Counted from the first letter of the stretch, positions 48,225 through 57,482 are shown. The stretch is DNA of 64,000 nt from Sporosarcina sp. JAI121 (GCF_013408665.1 NZ_JACCCL010000002.1:1-64000); one strand, 5' to 3'. The notes: generated by a model from the letters alone, not told the origin. Numbers and translations are program-made.

Positions 48225-49115
48225 ATGGTGAGCAAATTAGATTTGTATAAGGTATTTTGTAAAGTAGGGGCTAGTGATAGTTTTTCCAAGGCGGCAAAAG
48301 ACCTTTATATGACCCAACCAGCTGTCAGTCAAGCAATCATGCAATTGGAAAGGGAATTAGATACACGTCTTTTCAATCGATCGCCTAAAGGGGTGTCTTT
48401 AACCAATGAAGGCAGCCTTCTTTTCGAGTATGCCAACTCGGCGATTAATTTACTCCATGTCGGGGAAGAAAAGATTTTGGAATTTAAGAATTTAACGATG
48501 GGCGAATTAAAAATAGGAGTCGGCGATACGATTTCTAGATATTTTTTACTTCCATATTTAGAGGATTTCCATAATAGATACCCGAATATCAAGTTTAAAA
48601 TAGTGAATGGTACAACGTCTGAACTTTGTTCAATATTAAAGTCGGGAGAAGTTGATGTTGCGGTTTGTAATTTTCCCATCGACGATACCACGTTGGAGCT
48701 GCGTCCATTTATTGATATTCATGATATTTTTGTTTGCGGGGAGAAGTATAAAAGTATATTATCCAAACCGCTTAGCCCTGATGAATTATTGAAACTGCCA
48801 TTAATATTACTCGAACCGAAATCGAATTCCAGAAAGTATGTTGAGGATTTCCTAATATCTAGTGGCATAAAAATCTCACCGGAATTTGAATTAGGCTCAC
48901 ATGAATTATTATTGGAGTTTGCGAAGATCAATTTAGGGATTGCATGCGTGACCAAAGAATTTTCCCGAGAGTATTTAAACAAAGGATTAGTATATGAAGT
49001 GAAGCTTAGTGAAGAAATACCGAAGAGAAGCATTGGTGTATGTTTTTTGAAAAGTGTTCCTTTATCGCCAGCGTCGATGAAATTCGTAGAGATAATAGAG
49101 GGGAAAAAGATGTAA
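48225..49115 (+). CDS. LysR family transcriptional regulator
   Basis: A 296-residue regulator. The N-terminal winged helix-turn-helix (SFSKAAKDLYMTQPAVSQAI) is followed by a two-lobed effector-binding domain starting at ELKIGVGDTISRYFLLPYL. The ATG at 48225 lies after AAGGAG; an in-frame start at 48201 has none. It probably senses a small molecule and regulates the divergent ligase-like gene. Confidence 0.93.
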   Translation: MVSKLDLYKVFCKVGASDSFSKAAKDLYMTQPAVSQAIMQLERELDTRLFNRSPKGVSLTNEGSLLFEYANSAINLLHVGEEKILEFKNLTMGELKIGVGDTISRYFLLPYLEDFHNRYPNIKFKIVNGTTSELCSILKSGEVDVAVCNFPIDDTTLELRPFIDIHDIFVCGEKYKSILSKPLSPDELLKLPLILLEPKSNSRKYVEDFLISSGIKISPEFELGSHELLLEFAKINLGIACVTKEFSREYLNKGLVYEVKLSEEIPKRSIGVCFLKSVPLSPASMKFVEIIEGKKM

Positions 49116-49310
49116 CATAGTCGCTGTATTATTCAAACAAGTGAAATTCCATCATGTACGTATCGGCTACCATAGGAAAAACGCCTGCGCTTAGTTTAGT
49201 AATGTGATTGTATGTCTAATTTGCCATGGACAACGTGATATAATTTTATGGGAATAGACAATTAGAGTAAAAGAAAGCCCATCATTCATTACGTTATGTA
49301 GGAGAGTTCC

Positions 49311-50576
49311 ATGTTGAAAAAATATTTCTTTCAAAAGTTGAGCCGAGCTGACGGAGCCGCATTGATTTTGACAGCACTTCTGACGGCGATAGCAAGTGAA
49401 ATTAAAGTGGTTCCTTTCAACGGAGAGGCTTTTCGTTTTGGATTGGGAAGTATCACTTTTTTTCTGTTAATTCTTATTCGGCCTCCTGCTTCTCTTATCC
49501 GAACCGGCTTTGTTACAGCTATAACAGTCGTTTGTATTCGTCTTTTTGGGGATATGATGCTTGACGAGGGTCATTTATCGACAAGCTTGAAAAATCATCT
49601 GCCCGCTTTTTTATTTTATTTCTTATTTGCGCTTGGATTAAGCATCATAAAAGTGGAAAAGTATAAAACATCCCCATTTCTACTAGGAGCCTGGGCTGCG
49701 GGAATAGAATTTTTCGGAAACGGTTTGGAGCATCTTACACGTTACTGGTTGTTAGGTCACGAGAATTTAGGGATACAAGATTGGGCATTGTTATGTGGAG
49801 TGGCATTATTTCGCAGTTATTTTGTAGTAGGGCTATATAGTACGATTATTGTTTCGGAACAAAAGAAACGTATGGGAGAAATGCTTGAAGTCGGTTCTGA
49901 ATTGTATGCGGAGACTCTTTATTTGCAGAAATCCATGAAACATATAGAACAAATTACAGCTTCGAGTCACGATTTATATCGAAAGTTAAAAAAGAAAAAC
50001 CTTCAGGAATTGAGTGTGCAAGCATTGGCCATCACGCAAGAGATCCATGAAGTGAAAAAAGATTCACAGCGGATTTTATCTGGGATTTCCAAAGTGACTA
50101 AACAGAAAAGAGATGATATTTTCTTTCTTGCTGATGTACTTAACTTTGTTGTGACAGGAAATGAAAAATATAGTGAGTTGTTGCAAAAAAGTATTACCTT
50201 TCATTTATCAATGTCGATTGATTTTGAAACCGATCAGCAAATCCCCCTTCTTGCCCTGTTGAATAATTTGACGGCCAATGCTGTCGAATCCATTTGGAAA
50301 GAAGGAGAAATTGATATAGAGGTATTTGAGGAGACGGTATATACATGCTTTATTATTAAAGATTCAGGCAATGGTATTCCAATAGAGGATATATCAATTG
50401 TTTTTGAACCAGGCTATACAACGAAGTTTAACGATCGCGGTGTCGCTGCAACGGGAATCGGCTTGTCCCATGTACAGGAAATCATTCAGGCGTTGGACGG
50501 CCAAATTCAAACTGAAATACCAGAGAACGGGACGATTTTCCACATCCAGATTCCAACCTCTAACATCCGAAAGTGA
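49311..50576 (+). CDS. GlnK-like sensor histidine kinase
   Basis: A 421-residue membrane kinase. The N-terminal half has five or six hydrophobic segments (to about residue 190). The helical dimerisation region contains ITASSHDLYRKLKKKN, whose histidine is a likely phospho-acceptor. The ATPase domain has NNLTANAVESIWKEG, DSGNGIP and GIGLSHVQEII. The arrangement and the neighbouring regulator match the B. subtilis GlnK (YcbA)-GlnL (YcbB) pair, which senses glutamine or a related compound. The ATG follows TAGGAG. Confidence 0.88.
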   Translation: MLKKYFFQKLSRADGAALILTALLTAIASEIKVVPFNGEAFRFGLGSITFFLLILIRPPASLIRTGFVTAITVVCIRLFGDMMLDEGHLSTSLKNHLPAFLFYFLFALGLSIIKVEKYKTSPFLLGAWAAGIEFFGNGLEHLTRYWLLGHENLGIQDWALLCGVALFRSYFVVGLYSTIIVSEQKKRMGEMLEVGSELYAETLYLQKSMKHIEQITASSHDLYRKLKKKNLQELSVQALAITQEIHEVKKDSQRILSGISKVTKQKRDDIFFLADVLNFVVTGNEKYSELLQKSITFHLSMSIDFETDQQIPLLALLNNLTANAVESIWKEGEIDIEVFEETVYTCFIIKDSGNGIPIEDISIVFEPGYTTKFNDRGVAATGIGLSHVQEIIQALDGQIQTEIPENGTIFHIQIPTSNIRK

Positions 50577-50587
50577 GTTGAATAAAA

Positions 50588-51472
50588 CTGCGTTATTTTA
50601 TAGTTGATGATGACATGGCAAGTCGAAGAATGCTGGGGCGAATTATTATGGAAGGTGAACTTGGAGTGGTAATCGGTGAAGCTGAAAGCGGGGTGAAGGC
50701 CCTCTCACCAATTCTAGCTTCATATCCCGATACTGTCTTAATTGATTTATTAATGCCAGGAATGGACGGGATTGAAACGATGGAACAATTAAAAGCGCAG
50801 GGTTTCCAAGGACAATTCATTATGATTTCTCAGATTGTCAATAAAGAGATGGTGGGAGAAGCTTATGAAAAAGGCGTAGAATTCTTTATACATAAGCCAA
50901 TCAATCGTGTCGAAGTGCATAGTATTTTAAAAAAGATCGAGGAGAAATCCCGTTTAAAGGATTCGCTGATTGCAATCCGGGAGTCATTGGTGCACATCGA
51001 ACCGGTCGTCAAATCGACAAAGCAACGAAATGTTAAGGAAATTGTATCAACCATATTGAATGACATGGGGATTATCGGGGAGGCGGGAAGCGATGATATT
51101 ATATCGCTAATTGAAATCCTGATGAGCCAGGGCGATGGAGTTACCCAATTGCCACCGCTAAAGGAGTTATACGGAGCGGTTGCCTCTAAGAGGGGGAACG
51201 TGGAGATAACAAAAGAAAGCAAAGCCATCGAGCAGCGAATTCGCAGAACGATTCTTGGTGCAGTCAACCATATGGCTTCATTGGGGTCGGTTGATTATAC
51301 GACTTCGGAGTTTGAGTATTATGCACCTCGTTACTTTGACTTTCAGGAAATACGAAGCCGAATGAAACAAATTCAGGAAGACCATAACGAACCAGTAAAA
51401 GTAAAGGTCAATATCAAAAAATTTATACAAGTTTTATATCTGGAAACAAGGGATAAATTCGTCCAATCTTAA
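50588..51472 (+). CDS. GlnL-like response regulator with a probable CTG start
   Basis: A regulator of about 294 residues. The receiver domain begins RYFIVDDDMASRRML; the phospho-acceptor aspartate is in VLIDLLMPGMDG and the switch lysine in IHKPINR. A C-terminal YcbB/GlnL-type DNA-binding domain (about 130-294) follows. The frame upstream is closed by a TGA at 50579. Only ATA (50582) and CTG (50588) precede the receiver's first strand. The first ATG (50615) would remove VDDD, which holds the acidic pocket. CTG gives MRYFIVDDD, the family start. It lies 11 bases after the kinase. Confidence 0.82.
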   Translation: MRYFIVDDDMASRRMLGRIIMEGELGVVIGEAESGVKALSPILASYPDTVLIDLLMPGMDGIETMEQLKAQGFQGQFIMISQIVNKEMVGEAYEKGVEFFIHKPINRVEVHSILKKIEEKSRLKDSLIAIRESLVHIEPVVKSTKQRNVKEIVSTILNDMGIIGEAGSDDIISLIEILMSQGDGVTQLPPLKELYGAVASKRGNVEITKESKAIEQRIRRTILGAVNHMASLGSVDYTTSEFEYYAPRYFDFQEIRSRMKQIQEDHNEPVKVKVNIKKFIQVLYLETRDKFVQS

Positions 51473-51533
51473 CGGGGGGAATTGTCATTTCCCGTGTTAG
51501 TGTATTTGAATGATTGAGAAATAATAAAATTAA

Positions 51534-51559
51534 AATTGTCGGTTCTTGTCGGATTCTGT
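51534..51559 (+). promoter_or_regulatory. Predicted GlnL operator: three hexamers with a 10-bp period
   Basis: AATTGT (51534), TCTTGT (51544) and TTCTGT (51554) repeat exactly every 10 bases upstream of the symporter gene. The known B. subtilis GlnL target is a TTTTGT-N4-TTTTGT direct repeat, i.e. the same period and a similar hexamer. Confidence 0.55.
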
Positions 51560-51640
51560 AACTCATCCATAAAGTATTCTTTAAACCTATTTCGAAGTTA
51601 AGAAAGCGGTTTCATATAGGATATAAGAGGTGATTGGCGG

Positions 51641-52915
51641 ATGAAGAAAAAATTTAAATTTACTTTAGCGTATCAAATCCTGACCGGATTGATAGTAGGT
51701 ATTATTGTGGGAGCGGTTTTCTACGGCAATCCGGCGGTGGAAACATATTTGCAACCTCTCGGTACCATCTTTATTAACATGATTAAAATGATTGTTGTCC
51801 CAATTATAGTGTCAACGTTAATCATCGGTGTTGCTGGAACTGGAGATATCAAACAATTAGGTAAACTCGGTGGAAAAACACTTCTTTATTTTGAAGTTGT
51901 TACAACGATTGCGATTATTGTCGGTTTGTTTGCTGCCAACATATTCCAACCGGGTGTGGGCATCGACATGTCAGAGCTTTCAAAGGGTGATATTTCTCAG
52001 TACGTTGAAACAACTGAAGAAGTGAAGGACAATGGCATTATTGATATTATTGTCAATATCGTACCGACAAATATTATCCAATCCATGGGCGAAGGAGATA
52101 TGTTGGCAATCATCTTCTTCTCGGTCCTCTTCGGTTTAGGTATTGCGGCAATCGGCGATCGTGGAAAACCGGTGCTTGCGTTTTTCCAAGGAACCGCAGA
52201 TGCTATGTTCTGGGTCACGAATTTAATCATGAAATTTGCACCGGTTGGAGTATTTGCGTTAATCGGGGTAACGGTTTCAAAATTTGGTTTGAAATCATTG
52301 GTTCCGCTTGGAAAACTAGCAATCCTAGTCTATTTGACGATGATTTTCTTTATTGTTGTCGTCCTGGGTCTTATTGCAAAAATGGCTGGTACGAGCGTTT
52401 TCCGCATTATGAAAGTGCTGAAAGACGAATTGCTCTTGGCCTATTCAACGTCCAGTTCGGAAACGGTACTACCAAAAGTAATGCAAAAGATGGAGAAATT
52501 CGGCTGTCCGAAAGATGTCGTTTCCTTCGTTGTTCCGACGGGCTATTCATTTAACTTAGATGGATCGACGTTGTATCAGGCGTTGGCGGCCATTTTCATC
52601 GCACAAATGTATGGTATTGAATTGAGCGTTACGTCGCAAATTACACTCGTCCTGGTTTTAATGGTTACATCTAAAGGAATTGCGGGCGTGCCGGGCGTTT
52701 CGTTCGTCGTATTACTAGCGACTTTGGGAACTGTCGGTATTCCACTCGAAGGACTTGCGTTCATTGCGGGAATCGACCGAATTTTGGACATGGCCCGTAC
52801 TGTTGTAAACGTTGTCGGCAACTCGCTTGCAACGGTCGTTATATCGAAGTGGGAAGGTCGCTTTGACGCATCGAAAGAGGATAAGTATTTCGCTACAACT
52901 GAAAAGTTAGCATAA
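51641..52915 (+). CDS. Dicarboxylate/amino acid:cation symporter (DAACS family)
   Basis: A 424-residue membrane transporter of the GltP/DctA family that takes up glutamate, aspartate or C4-dicarboxylates with Na+ or H+. Family motifs include the serine-rich loop AYSTSSSETVLPKVM and VPTGYSFNLDGSTLYQ, followed by GVPGVSFVVL and the substrate-binding helix GIDRILDMARTVVNVVGNS (quoted in part). The ATG follows AAGAGGTGATTGG. Its place after a GlnK/GlnL pair, with an operator-like repeat, suggests it is the regulated transporter. Confidence 0.93.
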   Translation: MKKKFKFTLAYQILTGLIVGIIVGAVFYGNPAVETYLQPLGTIFINMIKMIVVPIIVSTLIIGVAGTGDIKQLGKLGGKTLLYFEVVTTIAIIVGLFAANIFQPGVGIDMSELSKGDISQYVETTEEVKDNGIIDIIVNIVPTNIIQSMGEGDMLAIIFFSVLFGLGIAAIGDRGKPVLAFFQGTADAMFWVTNLIMKFAPVGVFALIGVTVSKFGLKSLVPLGKLAILVYLTMIFFIVVVLGLIAKMAGTSVFRIMKVLKDELLLAYSTSSSETVLPKVMQKMEKFGCPKDVVSFVVPTGYSFNLDGSTLYQALAAIFIAQMYGIELSVTSQITLVLVLMVTSKGIAGVPGVSFVVLLATLGTVGIPLEGLAFIAGIDRILDMARTVVNVVGNSLATVVISKWEGRFDASKEDKYFATTEKLA

Positions 52916-52986
52916 GGTCGTGTTTGGCTTATAACAGAGTTCATTTATCCGGTTCTTTGGATTAGTATTGTTCTCTAATGAAATAT

Positions 52987-53044
52987 AAAAAGGCAGGTAG
53001 TTTCGTAAATCTCTAAGGTTTAATGAAACAGCCTGCTTTTTTGA
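52987..53044. terminator. Terminator between the symporter and NCS2 permease genes
   Basis: AAAAAGGCAGGTAGTTTC...GAAACAGCCTGCTTTTTT, usable in both directions. Confidence 0.8.
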
Positions 53045-53066
53045 TTGAAAATATAATCGGAATCCT

Positions 53067-54368
53067 TCAACTTTTTCTCCGCGTATTTTGACCGATATAA
53101 GATAATAACTCCGTGAAAAGCGCAGTCAATATCCCCATAAGCATGCCATTTGAAAGGATCGGTCGAACAATTTCCGGAATCGTTATAAATACAGTCGATG
53201 GTAACGACATAATCGATAGTCCGAGCAGCGCTGGCAAAGCGATGCGATAGATGGTTTTAGGTTCGAATGTCAACCCCTCAATATTACGGATTGCTGATCG
53301 GAACAGCTGTATGTAAGCAACGAACAGCACTGTGTTTCCAACGCTATGTGGAATTGTTGAAAAGAAGGCGCTAAATGGGGGAATCATCCCTAAGAGAATG
53401 AATAACGCGGATCCTACAAAGAATGGAGCCCTTTCGCGAATTCCTGTCGATTGTAGGAATCCCAATGACGATGCGTACGGTGCATAAGGTACGAGACCAA
53501 GTGTGCCTGAAGTTGTAGACAATAATCCTGTCAACACGAAGGAAGCACGATACTGCTTGGGCGTCGTCACCTTCTCGAAAACATCTTCCGCCCCTTTCAA
53601 CGTGGCAATCGTATTCGTCGTATTCAAAAGCCCAGTAATGACGACCGTAATAACGATTCCCCACTCAAATGCGGGGGGGCCCCATGGAAACCAAGTAAGG
53701 ATTGGGATTGTTGTAATCGTTTCGGTAGTTTCAGCGGGGAACAGCAGGGCAGCACCAACCCAGCCGACTGTCATCCCGATGAGCAGGTTCAAGCTACTGA
53801 TGAGCCCTTTTCCTTTCACATGGATAAGGATTGTCAGGGTAGCAAGAGTAAATGAAAAACAAGCCACTTTTACATCGATTGAATCACCTGTATTGAGACC
53901 AATCATCCCTTTTAGGAAAATCGTAATAAGCTGATTGGCCAATAATAGGAGAAAGACGAACATTACAATGGGTGTAAACCACTTTTTCAAAACTTCACCA
54001 ATGCCAAGAACTCCAAGCGCTGTGACTAGTATTCCTGAAATTATTATCCCGACCGCTATACTGCCGCCGATTGTGGTCAGTTCAATATTCATCGTGCTGG
54101 CTGTAGCAGCCAAACTTAAAATGACACCCCACCACAATCCGGACTGTCCTTCCATCAACGCCAAACGATGCCCGATAAGCCCTTGCAACAGACAGGCAAC
54201 ACCTGTAAAGATGAAGGATCGCTGGATGGCAGATACAATCTCAATGGAATCCAGCTGAAAGGCACCGCCGATTGATATCGGAATGACGACCGTATTGGCA
54301 AACATAAAGAATAGCCACTGAAATCCGGCTAAAATTATGACCGATGTCCCCAATTTTTTTGTTTCCAT
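53067..54368 (-). CDS. NCS2 family purine/pyrimidine permease
   Basis: A 433-residue membrane protein with about 12 to 14 hydrophobic segments, of the nucleobase-cation-symport-2 (uracil/xanthine) family. The typical central block is TGLLSTTSGTLGLVPYAPYA, with the earlier GGAFQLDSIE region. The exact base transported cannot be told from sequence alone. The ATG at 54368 follows GGAAGGAC. I looked for a purine riboswitch in its leader and did not find one. Confidence 0.85.
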   Translation of the reverse strand: METKKLGTSVIILAGFQWLFFMFANTVVIPISIGGAFQLDSIEIVSAIQRSFIFTGVACLLQGLIGHRLALMEGQSGLWWGVILSLAATASTMNIELTTIGGSIAVGIIISGILVTALGVLGIGEVLKKWFTPIVMFVFLLLLANQLITIFLKGMIGLNTGDSIDVKVACFSFTLATLTILIHVKGKGLISSLNLLIGMTVGWVGAALLFPAETTETITTIPILTWFPWGPPAFEWGIVITVVITGLLNTTNTIATLKGAEDVFEKVTTPKQYRASFVLTGLLSTTSGTLGLVPYAPYASSLGFLQSTGIRERAPFFVGSALFILLGMIPPFSAFFSTIPHSVGNTVLFVAYIQLFRSAIRNIEGLTFEPKTIYRIALPALLGLSIMSLPSTVFITIPEIVRPILSNGMLMGILTALFTELLSYIGQNTRRKS

Positions 54369-54627
54369 TCAATCAAGTCCTTCCTACTCAACTTCTAAAT
54401 TAACAGAAATTACATATACGGGGGATTATACCATATTGGCTTCTTTGAATGGACAAACAATTCCTATTAATCGGAACTAAGATAAACTCACTAATTTCCT
54501 TACAAATGTATTAAGAGAAAAAGTAGTGAAAATAGAATTAATGTAATAATCGTTCATATTTTCAAAATGACCGTTTTTTTGTTGAATTTCAAGCTACAAT
54601 AGATAGAAACGTGTTGGAGGGCTTTGA
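54369..54627. other. Divergent promoter region, permease / methyltransferase
   Basis: About 260 A+T-rich bases without a gene. TACAATAG near 54595 may be the -10 for the methyltransferase gene and GGTATAAT (minus strand, about 54435-54428) that for the permease. Confidence 0.35.
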
Positions 54628-55242
54628 ATGTCAATTTATGATAAAGAATGCGATCGATCACTGCGCATTAACACTGTCGGGAAACGGGAGTGGTTGCATC
54701 AGTCCTCACATTATAACCGATACGAAGCGACGCCTTATAAGGCACTGGATGAGTTTTTTGAAGGATATAAATTAAACAAAACAGATAGTGTTGTGGACTT
54801 CGGATGTGGCAAAGGCAGGTTGCCTTTTTATATACATGATCGATTTGATGTTTCAGTGACAGGTATTGAAATGAGTGGACAGTTATACATGGAAGCACTC
54901 GAAAATGAGGCTAGTTATATGAGAAAGGTTAAACGGGCAAATGCGTATATCCGCTTTGAACGATGTCTAGCAGAGGAGTATGAAGTCGGGGTGGAGGATA
55001 ATCGATTTTATTTCTTTAATCCATTTTCTATCCAAATTTTCATGACGGTCATTGATAATATTCTGCTTTCAGTCGAACGGCGGCAACGGTCTGTAGACGT
55101 CATCCTTTATTATCCGACTAGCGATTATATCGAGTTCCTTGAAAACGATACCCCTTTTGAACTTGTCAAAGGGGTTAAAGTATCGGGCAGGTATGAAATA
55201 GATCCCAACGAACATTTTTTGGTGTTTCGTTTCGGTGATTGA
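54628..55242 (+). CDS. Class I SAM-dependent methyltransferase
   Basis: A 204-residue Rossmann-fold methyltransferase. SAM-binding motif I reads VVDFGCGKGRLPFYIH near residue 55; the loop FFFNPFSIQIF follows near 130, in the position of the DPPY/NPP motif of base methyltransferases. The substrate is unknown. The ATG follows GTTGGAGGGC. It ends just ahead of a shared terminator. Confidence 0.85.
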   Translation: MSIYDKECDRSLRINTVGKREWLHQSSHYNRYEATPYKALDEFFEGYKLNKTDSVVDFGCGKGRLPFYIHDRFDVSVTGIEMSGQLYMEALENEASYMRKVKRANAYIRFERCLAEEYEVGVEDNRFYFFNPFSIQIFMTVIDNILLSVERRQRSVDVILYYPTSDYIEFLENDTPFELVKGVKVSGRYEIDPNEHFLVFRFGD

Positions 55243-55247
55243 TCCGA

Positions 55248-55294
55248 AAAAGTAAAAGCCACGTCCCAGTCGGAACGTGGCTTTACTTTTATAA
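55248..55294. terminator. Bidirectional terminator
   Basis: AAAAGTAAAAGCCACGT / ACGTGGCTTTACTTTT strong hairpin between two convergent genes. Confidence 0.88.
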
Positions 55295-57229
55295 ACAATG
55301 CATCGCTTTTTCTGCCTCATCCCACGGAACGGGATAGCCTTTTCCTTTGGCACAGAAAATGGAAGTGGACGAGTATTCGGGGTCCGCTTCTTTGTTGTAT
55401 CCGATACGTTCAATGACCTGCTCTTCGTTGTGACAGCGGTCATAGCCGCCGAACAACAGACTGAGCGTTCCTTTTCCGTGGGTGAATGAAGCGAAGGCGG
55501 TACTGTAGTTCATGAAGGTGGCTACAGGACCCCGTCCTTTTATAATGACTTTATCCCCAATGGTTTCGGGCGCGCTGAAGCTGCCGTGAGCTTGCTGGAT
55601 ATCTGACAGAACCCTCCCCATATTGTCCATATCCACTTTTATTTTAAAATCGTAGTAAGGTTCTAGTAGTACATTTTTCGCTTGTTCAAGACCTTGCCGC
55701 AATGCACGGAAAGTGGCCTCTCTAAAGTCGCCGCCCGACGTATGCTCGTTATGGCCTCGTCCCGTGAGTAGTGTAACTTTCACATCGGTGAGGGCTGATC
55801 CGGTCAATAAACCATGGTGGTCCCGTTCGAATAAATGACTTCGCACCAAGTTTTGGTGGCCAATAGACAAATCATTGGCATGGCAGACGTTTTCAAAATG
55901 TATTCCGCTATTTCTATCCGCAGGTTCAATTGAAAGATGCACTTCTGCATAATGTTTTAACGGTTCAAAATGACCGTAACCTGTAATGGGGGTTTCTATG
56001 GTCTCCTTATAAAGTATTTTAGGCTCACCAAAAGAGACGTGAATAGAAAAACGATCTATCACAATTTGTTGAAGGACTTCGAGTTGGATGATGCCCATGA
56101 CATGAACATGGATCTCCTGAAAGTGTTCATCCCAAAAAACGCGTAAAGAAGGATCTTCCGCATCCAACATATTAAAGCACCGAAGCACTTCTTTGACATG
56201 AATGGAAGCATCGAAAATCACTTTTGATTTGAGGGTGGGAATCATGTCGAAAGTGGCTTTTTCTTTCAGTGCTCCAATGCCATCACCGATGGATGCTTGC
56301 GTTAATCCGGTAACGGCGAACAGTTCACCGGCATGAACATGATCGACCGCTTTGAACTTGCTGCCGTTATAGACGCGTATCTGTGTAACCTTTTCCATAA
56401 AATCTCCGTAGCCCACTTCGTCCCTGACACTCAGCTTACCGCTCAATGATTTTAGGAAGGTGACTCTGTTTCCGCTGTCATCATGACGAATTTTATAGAC
56501 TTGGGCGGCGAAATCGTTTTCGTCATCGTATGAAGTTGCTGTCAATAAATCGAGTTTCTCGAAAAACTCGATGACCCCGATATCCTTGAGTGCCGAACCG
56601 CTGGAAATAGCAAAGACTTTATTGGCGTTGATCATTTTTTGTAATGTTTCAAGCCATAAATCCTTGTCGTAACCTGATTCCATGTAAGTTTCAAGCAAAA
56701 TTTCATCACGTTCGGCAACGAATTCAATGAGTTCCTCTTGCATGATTCCCTCGTGAAAAGATAATGTAAGATCACAGACGTCTTCCACTAGATTGCTGCG
56801 GATTTCCTGGATGACATTTTCAATGTCCGTTCCTTCACGATCGATTTTATTGATGAAGATAAATGTTGGTACATGATGTTTACGGAGCAACTGCCAGACA
56901 GTTTCTGTATGACCTTCCACGCCGTCGCTAGCGCTGATAATGATGACGGCATAATCCATCACTTGAATAGCTCGTTCCATTTCGGGAGAAAAGTCGACAT
57001 GTCCAGGCGTGTCGATAATGTAGTAGGTGGATTTGTTATAAGAAATGGACGCCTGGTCTGCAAAAACGGTAATGCCTCTTTCTTTCTCGATGGTGTGGCT
57101 ATCGAGGAATGCGTCTTTATGGTCCACGCGACCTCTTTGTTTAATGCTTTTTGTATGATAAAGCAGCTGCTCGGAAAAAGTTGTTTTTCCTGCATCCACG
57201 TGTGCGAGTATACCGATTGTTTTATACAT
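55289..57229 (-). CDS. Tet(M)/EF-G-like ribosomal GTPase
   Basis: A 646-residue translation GTPase with the domain order of EF-G and of tetracycline ribosomal-protection proteins. G1 reads AHVDAGKTTFSEQLLY, G2 includes KERGIT, G3 is DTPGHVDF and G4 NKID. The C-terminal domains IV-V follow (TGYGHFEPLKHYAEV, YDFKIKVDMDNMGRVLSDIQ quoted in part). The length fits Tet(M)/Tet(O) proteins at about 640. Chromosomal relatives in Bacillales are often only distantly related to true resistance genes, so resistance is not proven. The ATG at 57229 follows AGGGGTGAC; an upstream in-frame start at 57265 is not conserved. Confidence 0.85.
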   Translation of the reverse strand: MYKTIGILAHVDAGKTTFSEQLLYHTKSIKQRGRVDHKDAFLDSHTIEKERGITVFADQASISYNKSTYYIIDTPGHVDFSPEMERAIQVMDYAVIIISASDGVEGHTETVWQLLRKHHVPTFIFINKIDREGTDIENVIQEIRSNLVEDVCDLTLSFHEGIMQEELIEFVAERDEILLETYMESGYDKDLWLETLQKMINANKVFAISSGSALKDIGVIEFFEKLDLLTATSYDDENDFAAQVYKIRHDDSGNRVTFLKSLSGKLSVRDEVGYGDFMEKVTQIRVYNGSKFKAVDHVHAGELFAVTGLTQASIGDGIGALKEKATFDMIPTLKSKVIFDASIHVKEVLRCFNMLDAEDPSLRVFWDEHFQEIHVHVMGIIQLEVLQQIVIDRFSIHVSFGEPKILYKETIETPITGYGHFEPLKHYAEVHLSIEPADRNSGIHFENVCHANDLSIGHQNLVRSHLFERDHHGLLTGSALTDVKVTLLTGRGHNEHTSGGDFREATFRALRQGLEQAKNVLLEPYYDFKIKVDMDNMGRVLSDIQQAHGSFSAPETIGDKVIIKGRGPVATFMNYSTAFASFTHGKGTLSLLFGGYDRCHNEEQVIERIGYNKEADPEYSSTSIFCAKGKGYPVPWDEAEKAMHCL

Positions 57230-57325
57230 GAATGTCACCCCTGTCCGATTCTTGCCACTATCCATAGTATAGCAAATCTGAATTGAACGAATGTCGATAA
57301 ATAGGTGGTATAATGTAAAGACAAA

Positions 57326-57462
57326 CTTAACTTCATTCAGCAGGAGTTCAACCCCTGCTGAATGAAGTTAAAGCCTCCGGCGGATGTCACAGTTTTTGAA
57401 GGGAGTTAATTGAGCAAGCTCAATTCAAAATCTGGACGCAAATACGCCAAGGCGCATTTGAT
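57326..57462 (+). repeat. Hairpin-rich element upstream of a small ORF
   Basis: Three successive inverted repeats are present: TTAACTTCATTCAGCAGG / CCTGCTGAATGAAGTTAA (57328-57371), AATTGAGCAAGCTCAATT (57407-57424), and CAAATACGCC / GGCGCATTTG (57439-57460). Between the first two lies a small TCCGGCGGA palindrome. The first stem is long enough to be a transposon-like terminal pair or a terminator, but no T run follows. I believe similar blocks occur elsewhere in Planococcaceae genomes; that is memory, not a search. Confidence 0.6.
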
Positions 57463-57482
57463 CGTGAGGGAGGAATCAGATT

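Noticed and set aside
54369-54450. Purine riboswitch ahead of the NCS2 permease (minus strand)
   Set aside because: The region lacks the conserved three-way junction sequences; only a GTATAATC-like fragment is present.
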